Below, piece after piece: positions 18,453 through 27,907 of a DNA stretch of 64,000 nt. The DNA comes from Actinoplanes ianthinogenes. GTDB lineage: Bacteria > Actinomycetota > Actinomycetes > Mycobacteriales > Micromonosporaceae. Position 1 is the first letter of the stretch, and each line of letters starts with the position of its first letter. The notes beneath the pieces were generated by a model. It was not told where the DNA came from. It ran no database searches and saw nothing but the letters and a program-made list of their open reading frames with translations. The stretch lies in the NCBI RefSeq assembly GCF_018324205.1, contig NZ_AP023356.1:2993501-3057500 (forward strand), written 5' to 3'. A program made the translations under genes and the position numbers.

Positions 18453-19588
18453 GTCACGCCGATCCTCGCGAAGAGGCGTTCGTACGCCTCGACGGTCCGT
18501 CCCCACGAGGACGGGTCCACGTGCCGCCGGCCGGTGAGGCCGGCGGCACTCGTGATGCCGGCGGCGAGCGCGGCCGGGTCGGCGGGCCGGACGAAGACCG
18601 TGCCGGAGTACGGCCCGGCCGCCTCGACCAGCCCGCCGACCGAGGTGACCACCACCGGCAGCCCGTGGCTCATCGCGATGTGCAGCGGCCCGCTGGCCGA
18701 GCTGCGCCGGTACGGCAGCACCACGGCGTCCGCCGCCGCGAAGTACTCGTTCACCTCGGCGTCCGGCACATACCGGTTGACGAAGGTGATCCGGTCCCGA
18801 GCCGGTGAGGCGGCGATCAGCTCGGCGGGAAGCGTCCAGCCCTCCCAGGTCTCACCCACCACGGTCAGCCGGAAGGCCGGGCCGAGCGCCGCGAACGCCT
18901 CGATCAGGTCTTCGAGCCCCTTGTACGGCCGGATCGTCCCGAAGTACAGCAGCCGCACCACCCCGTCCGGCCCGGGCACCCGCTCGGCCCCGGCCGCGTG
19001 GTGGTCGAACGGCCCGTGCAGCGCGATCTCCGCCGGCACCCCGTCCAGGTCGTACGCGGCGGCCAGCGCGTCCCGGTCGTACGCCGAGTGCACCACCACC
19101 CCGGAGGTCCGCCTCAGCAGCGGCCGGATCGCCGCCCGCACATATCGGGCCGCCCACCGGTGCCGCAGCTCCGCGGTGTCCTGCACCTCGTGGAACTCGA
19201 CCACCACCCGGATGCCGAGCCGCTGGGCCGCCATCGCGAGCACCAGGTACGAGTGCAGCACCGCCCCGGTCCACCATTGCAGCACCAGCACGTCGGGCTG
19301 CTGCGCGCGGAGGAACGCGACGGCTCGGGCCAGGCTGGGCAGCGCCCACCAGTCGACGCCGTCGAAGGTGGGGACGCTCTCGGCGTACCGTAAATCGGTC
19401 AGGCGAAGCCCGACCCGGGCGCGCCCGGGGTAAAGGCGGGCCGGAAGCAGTCGCCGCATCAGGATCGCGCCGACGTCGAAGCGCTCGTCGAGCGCGTTGC
19501 TCAGCCGGCAAGTGTAATAGCTGATCCCGGACAGGAAGTGCCATCCCGATCCGACGACCATGACCCTAGGACGACGCGACGCAGGCAC
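18392..19588 (-). CDS. Glycosyltransferase family 4
   Basis: This 398-residue GT-B enzyme is the last gene of the leftward glycan operon. The N-terminal domain opens with RVMVVGSGWHFLSGISYYTCR, an acceptor-site signature of a GT4 subgroup. The C-terminal donor-binding domain has LLYFGTIRPYKGLEDLIEAF near residue 235 and the EX7E-like segment around SSASGPLHIAMSHGLPVVVTSVGGL. GTG at 19588 keeps the whole first beta-strand and overlaps the previous gene by 23 bases; ATG at 19561, four bases after that gene's stop, is the alternative. The last roughly 20 residues are encoded antisense to the end of the GH5-like gene. Donor and acceptor are unknown. Confidence 0.85.
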   Translation of the reverse strand: MPASRRPRVMVVGSGWHFLSGISYYTCRLSNALDERFDVGAILMRRLLPARLYPGRARVGLRLTDLRYAESVPTFDGVDWWALPSLARAVAFLRAQQPDVLVLQWWTGAVLHSYLVLAMAAQRLGIRVVVEFHEVQDTAELRHRWAARYVRAAIRPLLRRTSGVVVHSAYDRDALAAAYDLDGVPAEIALHGPFDHHAAGAERVPGPDGVVRLLYFGTIRPYKGLEDLIEAFAALGPAFRLTVVGETWEGWTLPAELIAASPARDRITFVNRYVPDAEVNEYFAAADAVVLPYRRSSASGPLHIAMSHGLPVVVTSVGGLVEAAGPYSGTVFVRPADPAALAAGITSAAGLTGRRHVDPSSWGRTVEAYERLFARIGVTQESVTSSNQTLPLLSPDLR

Positions 19589-20804
19589 GGTAGACCTCCT
19601 CGATCCGGGGGACGACGCGCGCGGCGGTGAAGTCCAGGCCGCGCTGCTGGCCGGCCACGCGCAGCCGCGCGGCCAGTTCGTGGTCGGTGAGCACGCGGAG
19701 CAGGGCGGCGTGCAGCGGGTCCACCTCGCCGGGCGGCACCAGCAGCCCGCTCTCGCCGTCGCGCACCACGTCGGTGAGCCCGCCGGCGGCCGAGGCGACC
19801 AGCGGCGCGCCGGCCAGCATCGCCTCCACCGCCACCTGGCCCATCCCCTCGTTCAACGACGGGACCGCGCCGGCCGCGGCGCCCCGCCAGGCGGCCATCA
19901 CCTGGGCGTGCGGCACGTCGTGCCGGATCAGCACGCCGGGCGGGGGCGGCGGGGTGTCGTCGCGGCGGGTGCCGAGGCAGACCAGGGCGGGCGCCGGTCC
20001 GGGCCCGGCCCATCCGGCGACGAGCTTCCGGTACGCCTCGAACAGCACGTGGATGCCCTTGTGCGGCCCGAGCGCCCCGACGAAGAGCAGGTAGTCGCCG
20101 GCCGGCAGCCAGTCCGGGCGGGGCGTGGTCCGGGCCAGCTCGTCGAGCCCGTCCGGGACCAGGCTGGACACCACCTGGACGGGCAGGTCACCGGGGAGCC
20201 GGGCCTGCTCCAGGGCGTGCGCCACGGAACTGGAGATGGCGGTGAGCGCGTCGATGCCGCGATGCCGGTGCGCGTGCAGGCCGGTGGTCAGGGCGAGCGA
20301 GCGGGGGCGGCCGTACTGGGCGGACGCGCAGCTCACGCAGCGGGACAGGCGCGGGCCGGGGCACGGGGCGCCGTCCCGGGCAAAGGTCTTGCGGACGCAG
20401 GTCAGCCCGAAGTCGTGCGCGGTGTGCACGTGCGGCCGCCCCAGCGGGGACCGGTGCAGCGGCAGGTAGCTGTACATCAGCCAGTCGTGGCTGTGCACCA
20501 CGTCGTAGTGCTCGGCGCGCAGCAGCCGGGCGATCGCGGCGGTGGTCAGCGGGTCCGGACACGTCGGGTGGAACGGCTTGTCCGGGTTCTCGTTCATCGC
20601 CGGGAGCAGCGTGTTCGCGACGCTGCGGACCCGGTGCACGCGAACCCCGTTGAGCGTTTCGTGGCCGGGCGCGGCCGGGGTGGCCAGGGTCAGCACGGTG
20701 ACCTCGTGGCCGCGCCGGACCAGTTCCTCGCTGCTGGTCGCGATGCTGCGCTCCAGCCCGCCGATCACCGGCGCGTACAGGTTGGACAGGTGCAGAATCC
20801 TCAT
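19566..20804 (-). CDS. Glycosyltransferase family 4
   Basis: This is a 412-residue retaining-type GT-B glycosyltransferase. It starts MRILHLSNLYAPVIGGLERSI, the standard GT4 acceptor-loop pattern, contains HSHDWLMYSYLP and HTAHDFGLTCVRKTF, then a Cys-rich insert (CPGPRLSRCVSC) typical of a GT4 subgroup. The donor domain has LLFVGALGPHKGIHVLFEAY and the signature SLNEGMGQVAVEAMLAGAPLVASAAGG with its two glutamates (split EX7E). ATG at 20804 overlaps the flippase stop (ATGA), showing translational coupling. Confidence 0.9.
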   Translation of the reverse strand: MRILHLSNLYAPVIGGLERSIATSSEELVRRGHEVTVLTLATPAAPGHETLNGVRVHRVRSVANTLLPAMNENPDKPFHPTCPDPLTTAAIARLLRAEHYDVVHSHDWLMYSYLPLHRSPLGRPHVHTAHDFGLTCVRKTFARDGAPCPGPRLSRCVSCASAQYGRPRSLALTTGLHAHRHRGIDALTAISSSVAHALEQARLPGDLPVQVVSSLVPDGLDELARTTPRPDWLPAGDYLLFVGALGPHKGIHVLFEAYRKLVAGWAGPGPAPALVCLGTRRDDTPPPPPGVLIRHDVPHAQVMAAWRGAAAGAVPSLNEGMGQVAVEAMLAGAPLVASAAGGLTDVVRDGESGLLVPPGEVDPLHAALLRVLTDHELAARLRVAGQQRGLDFTAARVVPRIEEVYRACVASS

Positions 20805-22063
20805 CGGCTCTCCTTCACGCGGCGCGCGACCAGACAGAGAACGAGCAGCGCGCCCGCGGACTGCCCCACCAGCCAGGCGACGCCCGCCCCGGTCACCCCG
20901 ACGCCGGGCAGCAGCAGCCAGGTCAGCGCGAGACAGCAGACGGCCCGGACCACGTTCAGCCGGCGGCAGAGGCGGAACTCGCCCCGCGACCGCCAGTGCG
21001 CCACGGCCAGGTTGGTGACCGCGTCCGGGATCGCGGCCAGCACCAGGATCTGCAGCAGCAGTCCGCCCTCGGCCGCGTAACCCGCGCTGAACAGCCCGAG
21101 GATCCGGTCCCCGGCGGCGAGCAGCAGCGCGGCCGGGGCGCCGACCATGGCGAGCACCACGAGCGCGGCCCGGCCGAGGCCGACCCGCTCGGCGTTGGTG
21201 CGCTCCGCGTACAGCGCCGCGGCGACCGCCGGCGACACCATGAACAGCATCGACGCGGTCATCCAGGCCAGGTAGAAGTGTGCGGTGGCGCCCGCACCGA
21301 GCCGTGCGGTGACCAGCACCGGCAGCAGCGCGGCCGGCCCGGCCTGGGTCAGGTTGATCAGGTGGTGGCCGGTGAGCGCGGCCCGCAGGTGCGGCAGTTC
21401 GGCGCCGAGGCCGCTGAGCCGAAGCCGGACGCCGGGCCGCAGGCGGCCCAGCCCGGCGCTCAGGGTGGCGGCGCTGACCAGCAGGATCGGCAGGGTCCAG
21501 GAGAGCACCACGGCGCCGGCCGAGTGCGCCCCCACGGCCAGCATCGCGGCTAGCGCGCCGATCTTCCCCGCGGCCAGGACCAGGTTTCGTACGAACATGC
21601 CGTGCCCGGCGCGGTGGGCCACGTAGACGTTGTCGAGCAGGGTGGTGGCGGTGACCGCGGTCGCCGCGCAGATCAGCGCGACGGCGCCGGCCGGGCGGCC
21701 CAGGAAGCCGAAGTTCGCCGCCGCCATCGGGACCAGCACCGCACCGGCCGTGGCGACCGCCGCGGTGGCCGCGCAACCGGCCAGCAGGCCGCCGCCGACG
21801 ATCCGGGACCAGACGTCCGGGGCGCTGCCCGGCAGCCGCTGGATGAACATGTGCCCGGCGCCCAGATTGGCCAGCATGCTGATCGCGGTGGCCGCCGAGA
21901 TCAGCGCGGTGGCGGTGCCGACCTGCGGCTGCGGCACCGCGCGCGCGGCCAGCATCCAGTAGAGGTAGCCCAGCCCGCCGTTGGCCACCGTGGTCGCCAT
22001 GATCAATAGGCTGTTCCGGGCCAGCGAGTCGTCGAGCACCCGCCGGGTCGCGGTGATCAGCAC
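20801..22063 (-). CDS. Polysaccharide flippase-like membrane protein (MOP/Wzx type)
   Basis: The 420-residue protein has about 12 hydrophobic segments spread over its whole length, with a short cytoplasmic start (VLITATRRVLDDSLARNSLL) and a repeated two-bundle layout. The first helices (MATTVANGGLGYLYWMLAARAVP, split) resemble the opening of Wzx/MurJ-type flippases that move lipid-linked glycans across the membrane. The GTG start at 22063 overlaps the stop of the upstream gene (GTGCTGA), and its own stop overlaps the next glycosyltransferase. Its place in the operon supports export of the glycan repeat unit. The family call is from topology and context. Confidence 0.8.
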   Translation of the reverse strand: MLITATRRVLDDSLARNSLLIMATTVANGGLGYLYWMLAARAVPQPQVGTATALISAATAISMLANLGAGHMFIQRLPGSAPDVWSRIVGGGLLAGCAATAAVATAGAVLVPMAAANFGFLGRPAGAVALICAATAVTATTLLDNVYVAHRAGHGMFVRNLVLAAGKIGALAAMLAVGAHSAGAVVLSWTLPILLVSAATLSAGLGRLRPGVRLRLSGLGAELPHLRAALTGHHLINLTQAGPAALLPVLVTARLGAGATAHFYLAWMTASMLFMVSPAVAAALYAERTNAERVGLGRAALVVLAMVGAPAALLLAAGDRILGLFSAGYAAEGGLLLQILVLAAIPDAVTNLAVAHWRSRGEFRLCRRLNVVRAVCCLALTWLLLPGVGVTGAGVAWLVGQSAGALLVLCLVARRVKESR

Positions 22064-22965
22064 GCCCGCCCCCGGACCGCGGGGGCCGGACCGGACCGGG
22101 CGTAGAAGACCGTGCTCGCCCCGCCCACGCTGATCCCGACCGGCCGCAGGCATCCGTCCGCCGGCAGGGCCGGCACCTGGACGCTGAGCGCGTAGACCTT
22201 TCCGGTCACCACGGTCACCGGCCGAGCCGCGACGAGGGCGCCGCCGACCCGCAGCCGCAGCCATTGGGTGGTGGTCGGCAGACCGGAATTGGTCACCCGC
22301 ACCGGCACCGCGAGCCCACCGGCCGGCACCGCCACCGGGTGGCTGATCCCGGCCGCCCAGCCGTTCAGCGCCACGGTCAGGTACCCGGGCAGCTCGGGAC
22401 GCGCGCCCCGCTCCACGGCCCGGATCGCCACCCCGCCGCCGAGCAGCGACAGCACGATCGGCACCAGCACCGCCGCCGCGGTCCGGACCGCCACCCGGCC
22501 GCCCGGCTCCGGCAGGCCGCCCCGGGACGCTCCGGCGAACGGCGCCCCCCGGAAGCCGGCACCGTCCAGCCCCGGCCACCCGTCCGGCCGGCCCGGCCCG
22601 GGCTCACGCTCGGTCCACCCCGCCCCACGGCGCAACCGCAGCAGGGCGACCAGGCCGAGCACCGTCGCCACCAGCGCCGCCCCGATGATCAGCGGCCCCG
22701 CGGCGACCCGGATGCCGAGCGGATGCAGCAGCAGCGCCACCGCCGGCAACGTGAGCAGCCCGGCCAGCACCACCAGCCCGGGCCGCACCGCCGGGATCCC
22801 GGTCTCGACCGGCGCCCCGGTGACCGCGCGCACCCACAGCTCGCCGATGGCGAGCAGGGCGAGCAGACAGGCCGGCAGCAGGACCGGCCACGGCAGTCCG
22901 GCGGCCGGGATCAGGACCGACAGGCTGGCGTACGCCACCATGAGCGGCCGCAGAATCGTTGTCAT
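22057..22965 (-). CDS. Membrane protein of glycan operon, unknown function
   Basis: Not recognised. The 302-residue product has four hydrophobic segments before residue 115 (MVAYASLSVLIPAAGL, LLPACLLALLAIGELWV, LVVLAGLLTLPAVALLL, LIIGAALVATVLGLVALL), a Gly/Pro-rich polar stretch, a further membrane segment near 165-180 and a C-terminal domain of about 110 residues that looks like a secreted beta-sandwich (PVRVTNSGLPTTTQWLRLRV). It may hold a glycan or partner outside the membrane. ATG at 22965 overlaps the upstream stop (ATGA). Confidence 0.75.
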   Translation of the reverse strand: MTTILRPLMVAYASLSVLIPAAGLPWPVLLPACLLALLAIGELWVRAVTGAPVETGIPAVRPGLVVLAGLLTLPAVALLLHPLGIRVAAGPLIIGAALVATVLGLVALLRLRRGAGWTEREPGPGRPDGWPGLDGAGFRGAPFAGASRGGLPEPGGRVAVRTAAAVLVPIVLSLLGGGVAIRAVERGARPELPGYLTVALNGWAAGISHPVAVPAGGLAVPVRVTNSGLPTTTQWLRLRVGGALVAARPVTVVTGKVYALSVQVPALPADGCLRPVGISVGGASTVFYARSGPAPAVRGRAC

Positions 22966-25037
22966 CGCTGTCCCTCGCGCCGCGGCGCCGTCACGGCCCG
23001 CCGCCCGAGGCCGGCGAAGTCGAAGCGGTAGATCGCCAGGTGCGGCCCGTCGTAGATCTTGATCAGCCACGGCAGACTGTCGAACTTGGTCAGCTGAGCC
23101 CGATCGAAAGCGGGCACCCCGTCGTGGCGCAGCGGCTCGTTCGTCTCGAAGTAGATGTTGATGTCCGGCACCTGCTCGGCCATCCGCCGATCCACCACCA
23201 GGAACTCGAACCGCCAGTCCCGCAGCTGGGCCAGCAGTTTCGGCGGCATCGGCTGCCCGGGGCGCGCACGGTAAAGGTCGTAGGCGGGGAAGCTGACCGA
23301 GCCGGTGGTCGGCTGCTGCTCGCCGTAGGACCCGAGGATCAACCCGGAGTAGCGGTCGGCGACCAGCCGGACCCCGCGTCCCTGGGTGTCGCGCAGCCAG
23401 TGCGCGGCCGCGAGCACCTCGGGCGTGGCGGCCCGGGTGTCCGAGCCGTACGCCGGCGGCCCGGGGAACCGGTAGGACGGGTTCATCCCGGCCGCGTTGT
23501 TCCCGACCAGCAGCAACGCGCAGACCGCGAGGAGCACACCCCCGACGGCCACCGGCCCCGCGCCACTTTCCAGTCCCCGCCCACCCAGGGGGCCGAGCCC
23601 AGCAGCCAGTGTGGCGCGGAAACGGGATCCCGCGCGGCCGGGCTGTGGACAACGCGCCGATGTGGATGACGCGCCACCCTGCCCCGGGACGCGACGGGAA
23701 CGGTCCAGCAGCGCGACCACCAGCGGGGCCACCACGATCGCCAGGCCCAGGTAGCTGAAGGCCCAGGAGCGGCGGGCGCCCTCGGCCCCCGCCGGAGTCA
23801 GGATGAGCAGGGTGGCCGGAAAGTACAGGCCCCCGAGCAGCAGCATCGCGGTGGTGCCCGCCCGGGTCAGCGGGTCGTCGGTGTACCGCCGGCGCCACCA
23901 CAGGGCCACCGCGCCGAGCAGCGCGAGCAGGGCGACGACCGGGGCGGCGTACGCCGCGTTCTGCTCCCACCAGGGCAGCACCGACTTGCTGAACAGCTCC
24001 CGGCCGCCCTCCTCCCCGCCGGCCAGCCCGCTGATCTGGTCGAGCGCCCGGCCCAGGTACGGATCCAGGTAGTCCCCGGTCCGCGGGGCCACCACGCCGA
24101 GCCAGGTCGCCACGATCAGCGCCGTGCCGGAGGTGAGCGCCCAGGCCACCCGGGCCGCGGTGACCAGCTCGCGGGCCGGGATCGAGTGGATCGTGGTGAC
24201 CAGCGCGAGCAGGCCGAGCACCCCGGTCAGCCAGAGCGCGGTGAGGTGGTGGGTGGCGGTGGTCGCGGCGCCGAGCAGCAGGGTGAGCGCCGCCCAGCCG
24301 AGCCGGGCCGGCACCGTGCCGGCCCGCATCGCGCGCAGCGCCGCGACGAGCGCCCAGACCAGGATCCCGATCGCCAGGGACTCGTAGCCGAGCTGGGTGT
24401 CGAAGAACAGGAACGAGCTGTTCAGGCTGTAGCCGAGGGCTGCCGCCGCGGCGATCCGCGGGTCCGGCCAGAGCTGCCCGGCCAGCACCGCGACGCCGAG
24501 GGTGAGCAGCACGTGCGCGGTGGTCAGTACGACCAGCGCGGCCTGCCAGATGCTCAGGCCGGTGAGCGCGGCCAGCGACGCGACGCAGGCGTGCAGGCCG
24601 GGGTAGTCGCCGATCACCCGGACGATCGGGTTCATCGCGAAGAGCCGGCCGTCGAGCAGGATCTCGTGGCTCTGGCCCCAGTGCGCGTACTCGTCGTGGT
24701 ACAGCGGGCCGCTCGGGTGCCGGAGCAGTTTCGGCAGGTAGGTGAAGGCGCCGTAGCCGACCAGCACGCCCAGCCGCAGCCACGGCGAGGCGGACCGGCG
24801 CAGCGCCCAGTACCCGACCGGCAGCGTGAAGATCAGCATCCCGGCCCAGAACCAGCCGAACTGCCCGCCGCTGCCCCACTCGGCCCGGTGGTAGGCGATC
24901 ACGATCGCGGCCGCGCCGGCCGCCCCGGCCACCGTCAGGGTCGCCGCGCACCGGGCCGCCTCGGCGAACCGGCGGCGCGGGCCACCGGGCCGGAGCCCGG
25001 CGAGTCCCGGCGCCGGCCGGGTGGTGACCGCGCTCAC
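22962..25037 (-). CDS. Large multi-spanning membrane protein, probable GT-C-type glycosyltransferase
   Basis: This 691-residue protein has about 13 membrane segments and a C-terminal extracytoplasmic domain of roughly 180 residues. An early loop after the second helix, containing PLYHDEYAHWGQSHEILLDG, has the acidic pair expected for a lipid-phosphate-sugar-dependent GT-C enzyme, so I infer transfer of a sugar outside the membrane; this is not proven. The C-terminal part (AAHWLRDTQGRGVRLVADRYSGLILG) resembles the soluble tail of such enzymes. GTG at 25037 overlaps the upstream stop by four bases (GTGA). Confidence 0.7.
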   Translation of the reverse strand: MSAVTTRPAPGLAGLRPGGPRRRFAEAARCAATLTVAGAAGAAAIVIAYHRAEWGSGGQFGWFWAGMLIFTLPVGYWALRRSASPWLRLGVLVGYGAFTYLPKLLRHPSGPLYHDEYAHWGQSHEILLDGRLFAMNPIVRVIGDYPGLHACVASLAALTGLSIWQAALVVLTTAHVLLTLGVAVLAGQLWPDPRIAAAAALGYSLNSSFLFFDTQLGYESLAIGILVWALVAALRAMRAGTVPARLGWAALTLLLGAATTATHHLTALWLTGVLGLLALVTTIHSIPARELVTAARVAWALTSGTALIVATWLGVVAPRTGDYLDPYLGRALDQISGLAGGEEGGRELFSKSVLPWWEQNAAYAAPVVALLALLGAVALWWRRRYTDDPLTRAGTTAMLLLGGLYFPATLLILTPAGAEGARRSWAFSYLGLAIVVAPLVVALLDRSRRVPGQGGASSTSARCPQPGRAGSRFRATLAAGLGPLGGRGLESGAGPVAVGGVLLAVCALLLVGNNAAGMNPSYRFPGPPAYGSDTRAATPEVLAAAHWLRDTQGRGVRLVADRYSGLILGSYGEQQPTTGSVSFPAYDLYRARPGQPMPPKLLAQLRDWRFEFLVVDRRMAEQVPDINIYFETNEPLRHDGVPAFDRAQLTKFDSLPWLIKIYDGPHLAIYRFDFAGLGRRAVTAPRREGQR

Positions 25038-26140
25038 CGGCCTCCCGCTCCCGCGCCGGCGGCCAACGGCATCCCGGTGATCTCCGAGTACACGTCGCGG
25101 GTCGCCGCGACCACGTCGGCCCAGGTGGGCAGCGGCGCCGGGGTGGCCGACCGGCCCGCCGCGACGGCCTCGCGCAGCGCACCGGCCAGGGCGCCGGTCT
25201 CCTCCGGGTCGGTCAGCCGCAGCCAGGCCGCGGTTCCGGCCAGCCCGGCCAGCTCCTGGTGGGCCGGGATCGGCGCGGCCACGGTCGGGATGCCGGCGGC
25301 GAGCGCGTCGGCCACGGTCATCCCGAACGCCTCGTGCGCCGAGGCGGAGACCGCCGCCGAGGCCCGGGCCACGCAGCCGGCGAACGCGGCGTCGTCGAGC
25401 CGGCCGTGGAACACCACCCGCCCGGCCACCCCGAGACGCCCGGCCAGCTGCTTGAGCGCGGCCCGGGCCGGCCCGTCGCCCACCACGTCCAGCCGGTACG
25501 CCGGACCGAGCGGCACCATCGCCCGGATCACCCGGTCGACGCGCTTGTAGTGCTCCAGCCGCCCGACGCAGAGGATGCCGCGCACCCCGCTGCGCTGCCC
25601 GGGCACCACCGGGCGCGGATCGGTCCCGTTCGGGATCACCACGATCCGGCCGGCGGTCTCCGGGAAGTCGCGCAGCACCAGGTCGCGCTCCGCGCCGGTG
25701 ACACAGACGATCCGCCCGGCCCGGCTCATGATCCGCCGCCCGAACGGCCGGTAGGCCGGGTGCAGCGCGGCGCGCAGCCGGGTGTGCCCGGTCCCGTGGT
25801 AGTGCGGGGTGAAGACCAGCGGCGTGCGGTGCCGGCCGAGCGCGGCGCCCAGCGACACCAGCGCGTGATAGCTGTGCGTGTGCAGCACGTCGTAGTCCCC
25901 GCCGTGCCGGCGCAGCCACCGCCACAGCGGCAGCGAGACCCGGTAGTCGCGGGCCGGCACGGTTAGCGGGAAGCGCCGGACCAGCACGCCGTCCACGGTC
26001 GCGGTGGACCGGGCGGCGTGCTGGGTGAGCACCTCGACGTCGTCGCCGGCCGCGGCCAGCCCGGCGCACAGGCGCCGCACATGCGTCTCCACCCCGCCGA
26101 TGTCGGGGTGGTACGCGTTGCTGACGACGCCGACCCTCAT
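25034..26140 (-). CDS. Glycosyltransferase family 4
   Basis: This is a 368-residue GT-B enzyme. It starts MRVGVVSNAYHPDIGGVETHV, contains YDVLHTHSYHALVSL and FTPHYHGTGHTRLR, and in the donor half ILCVGRLEHYKRVDRVIRAM and the signature region SAHEAFGMTVADALAAGIPTV with the paired acidic residues of GT4. ATG at 26140 overlaps the GT2 stop (ATGA). Its stop overlaps the start of the large membrane protein. It probably extends the lipid-linked glycan in the cytoplasm. Confidence 0.92.
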   Translation of the reverse strand: MRVGVVSNAYHPDIGGVETHVRRLCAGLAAAGDDVEVLTQHAARSTATVDGVLVRRFPLTVPARDYRVSLPLWRWLRRHGGDYDVLHTHSYHALVSLGAALGRHRTPLVFTPHYHGTGHTRLRAALHPAYRPFGRRIMSRAGRIVCVTGAERDLVLRDFPETAGRIVVIPNGTDPRPVVPGQRSGVRGILCVGRLEHYKRVDRVIRAMVPLGPAYRLDVVGDGPARAALKQLAGRLGVAGRVVFHGRLDDAAFAGCVARASAAVSASAHEAFGMTVADALAAGIPTVAAPIPAHQELAGLAGTAAWLRLTDPEETGALAGALREAVAAGRSATPAPLPTWADVVAATRDVYSEITGMPLAAGAGAGGR

Positions 26141-26982
26141 CGCGCCGACCGCCCGGCGAGCTGCCGGGACTCCCGCTTGCGGCCGCGCGGCCACTCCCGG
26201 GCGATGGTCCGCAGCACCCGGATGCCGTCGGTGAACGCGTTCAGGTTGCTCACCCCGTGGATCCGGTCGTGCTCGAAGCTGGACACCTCCTCGATGACCA
26301 GGCGGGCGCGGGCGGCACGCAGGTTGAGCAGGGTCTCGATCTCGAAGCCGTCGCCCCAGAGCCGGCCGTCGGCGCCGGCCGGGGCGGGCGAGGTGCTGTC
26401 CAGGTCGAAGACGTCCAGGTGGCACGACCAGAACGCGTTGTAGCCGTAGCAGAGGTCGCTGTATCGCGTACCGAAAAGGACGTTGACCAGGATGCTCAGC
26501 ATCCGGTTGCCGGCCCGGCGCAGCCGGGTGATGTCGGCGCTGCCGCCACCGGGCCGGAACCGCGAGCCCTTGGCGAAGTCGGCGCCGCCGCGCAGCGCCG
26601 CGACGAAGCTGGGGATCTCCCCCGGGTCGGTCGAGCCGTCGGCGTCGATCATCACGATGATGTCGCCGGTGCACGCCGCGAAGCCGCAGGCCAGGGCGTT
26701 GCCCTTGCCGCGGCGGTTCTGGGTGACGACGCGGATGTCCGGCCGCAGCTTCCGGGCGACCGCCACGGTGTCGTCGGTGGAGCCGCCGTCGACCAGGATC
26801 ACCTCGTCCACCTGGGGCAGCCGGGCGAAGACGTGCGGCAGGTTCCGGGCCTCGTTGAGCGCCGGCACGACGACGCTGACGATCGGCTCGGGATCGGGCT
26901 CCGGGTCGGGTCGGGCCGGTGGCTCGACGGTGGTCTGTTCAGTGCCGGTCTCGGTGGGGAGCACACGGTCGACCGTGGGCAT
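26137..26982 (-). CDS. Glycosyltransferase family 2 (polyprenyl-phosphate sugar transferase type)
   Basis: This 281-residue GT-A enzyme has the N-terminal core VSVVVPALNEARNLPHVFAR, the nucleotide-binding VDGGSTDDT, the metal-binding motif MIDADGSTDP and the RRGKGNAL stretch found in dolichol/polyprenyl-phosphate mannose or glucose transferases. No trailing membrane helices are present. ATG at 26982 was chosen because GGAG stands seven bases upstream; an upstream in-frame ATG at 27033 lacks support. It may make the polyprenyl-linked sugar donor for the GT-C-like protein two genes on. Confidence 0.88.
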   Translation of the reverse strand: MPTVDRVLPTETGTEQTTVEPPARPDPEPDPEPIVSVVVPALNEARNLPHVFARLPQVDEVILVDGGSTDDTVAVARKLRPDIRVVTQNRRGKGNALACGFAACTGDIIVMIDADGSTDPGEIPSFVAALRGGADFAKGSRFRPGGGSADITRLRRAGNRMLSILVNVLFGTRYSDLCYGYNAFWSCHLDVFDLDSTSPAPAGADGRLWGDGFEIETLLNLRAARARLVIEEVSSFEHDRIHGVSNLNAFTDGIRVLRTIAREWPRGRKRESRQLAGRSAR

Positions 26983-27118
26983 GTGGTGTCTCCGATCGGG
27001 CAGGGTGGAAACGGCCTGGCGGGCCGGGCGCATGGGTGGGCGAATGTGCTGACGGGCGGCTGCGGCGCCGTCGGCGGGAGGGGGTCGGCCGGCGCCGGAA
27101 CGGCGCCGGCGAGGGCGG

Positions 27119-27907
27119 TCACGCCGGCGGCGCGTCGACCGTCCAGTCGTAGACGTCCTGGTGGGAGACCCGGTCGCCGGTCGCGCCGGTGAAGCCGAGC
27201 CAGCCGTCGGAGACGCCGGCCCAGCGCGCCAGGTCGACCTTCTCGTCGAGCATCAGCTTCTCCCGCGCGTGCTTGTAAAGCCCCTGGACGTACACCCGCA
27301 GCCGCTGGTGGCCGCCGTCGTAGTCGATCCGGGCGAGGAACGGCTTGCCGTACAGCGGGATCGAGACCTCGGCGGTCTTGAGGTGCCGGTCCGGGTTGCC
27401 GCCGAGCACCACGGCCAGGTGGTTGCCGCTCGGGTCGGTGCTGTTCTGGTAGGTGTCGAACTCGACCGCGACGCTGTGCCGGATGCCGCGGTAGCCGAGG
27501 CCGCCGCCCCAGCCGCCGAGCGCGCGCGGCCCGTGGCCCTGTGCCAGGAACGCGATGCCGTCCGCGCCCGGCCGGTCGTGGTGCAGGAACGCCTTGAACG
27601 AGGTCGTGAAGGACCTGTTCAGGTCGACCCGCTCGGTGGACCAGGCCGACCCGATCTGCTTGTAGCCGCCGGCGGTCAGCTGAATGAGCCGCTTGCCGGT
27701 GCTGCTGCGGGTGATCATGGCGGCGGTGCCGTTGAGTTCCAGGTGCTTCCCGGAACCGTCGGTGATCGGGTGACTCTCGTGCATGGCGCGAGGTGCGGCT
27801 GCCGCGCCCGCGGCGGGCGCGGCGGCGAGTATCGACAGCACGGTGGCGGCCAGCCGACCGCCCCGCGCCAGTCTCGATGTACGAGAGAGACGCACTACAT
27901 GCTCCAT
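27119..27907 (-). CDS. Secreted L-type (legume-like) lectin-domain protein
   Basis: The 262-residue protein has a signal peptide (about residues 1-40, with a hydrophobic Ala-rich core) and a single beta-sandwich lectin domain. Diagnostic features are DLNRSFTTSFKAFLH, ADGIAFLAQGHGPRALGG with the conserved carbohydrate-site Asp, and HSVAVEFDTYQNSTDPSGNH, whose Asp and Asn are the metal/sugar ligands of legume-type lectins. It reads in the same direction as the glycan operon and ends 136 bases before it, so it may bind the exported glycan or be co-transcribed with its genes. Confidence 0.85.
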   Translation of the reverse strand: MEHVVRLSRTSRLARGGRLAATVLSILAAAPAAGAAAAPRAMHESHPITDGSGKHLELNGTAAMITRSSTGKRLIQLTAGGYKQIGSAWSTERVDLNRSFTTSFKAFLHHDRPGADGIAFLAQGHGPRALGGWGGGLGYRGIRHSVAVEFDTYQNSTDPSGNHLAVVLGGNPDRHLKTAEVSIPLYGKPFLARIDYDGGHQRLRVYVQGLYKHAREKLMLDEKVDLARWAGVSDGWLGFTGATGDRVSHQDVYDWTVDAPPA

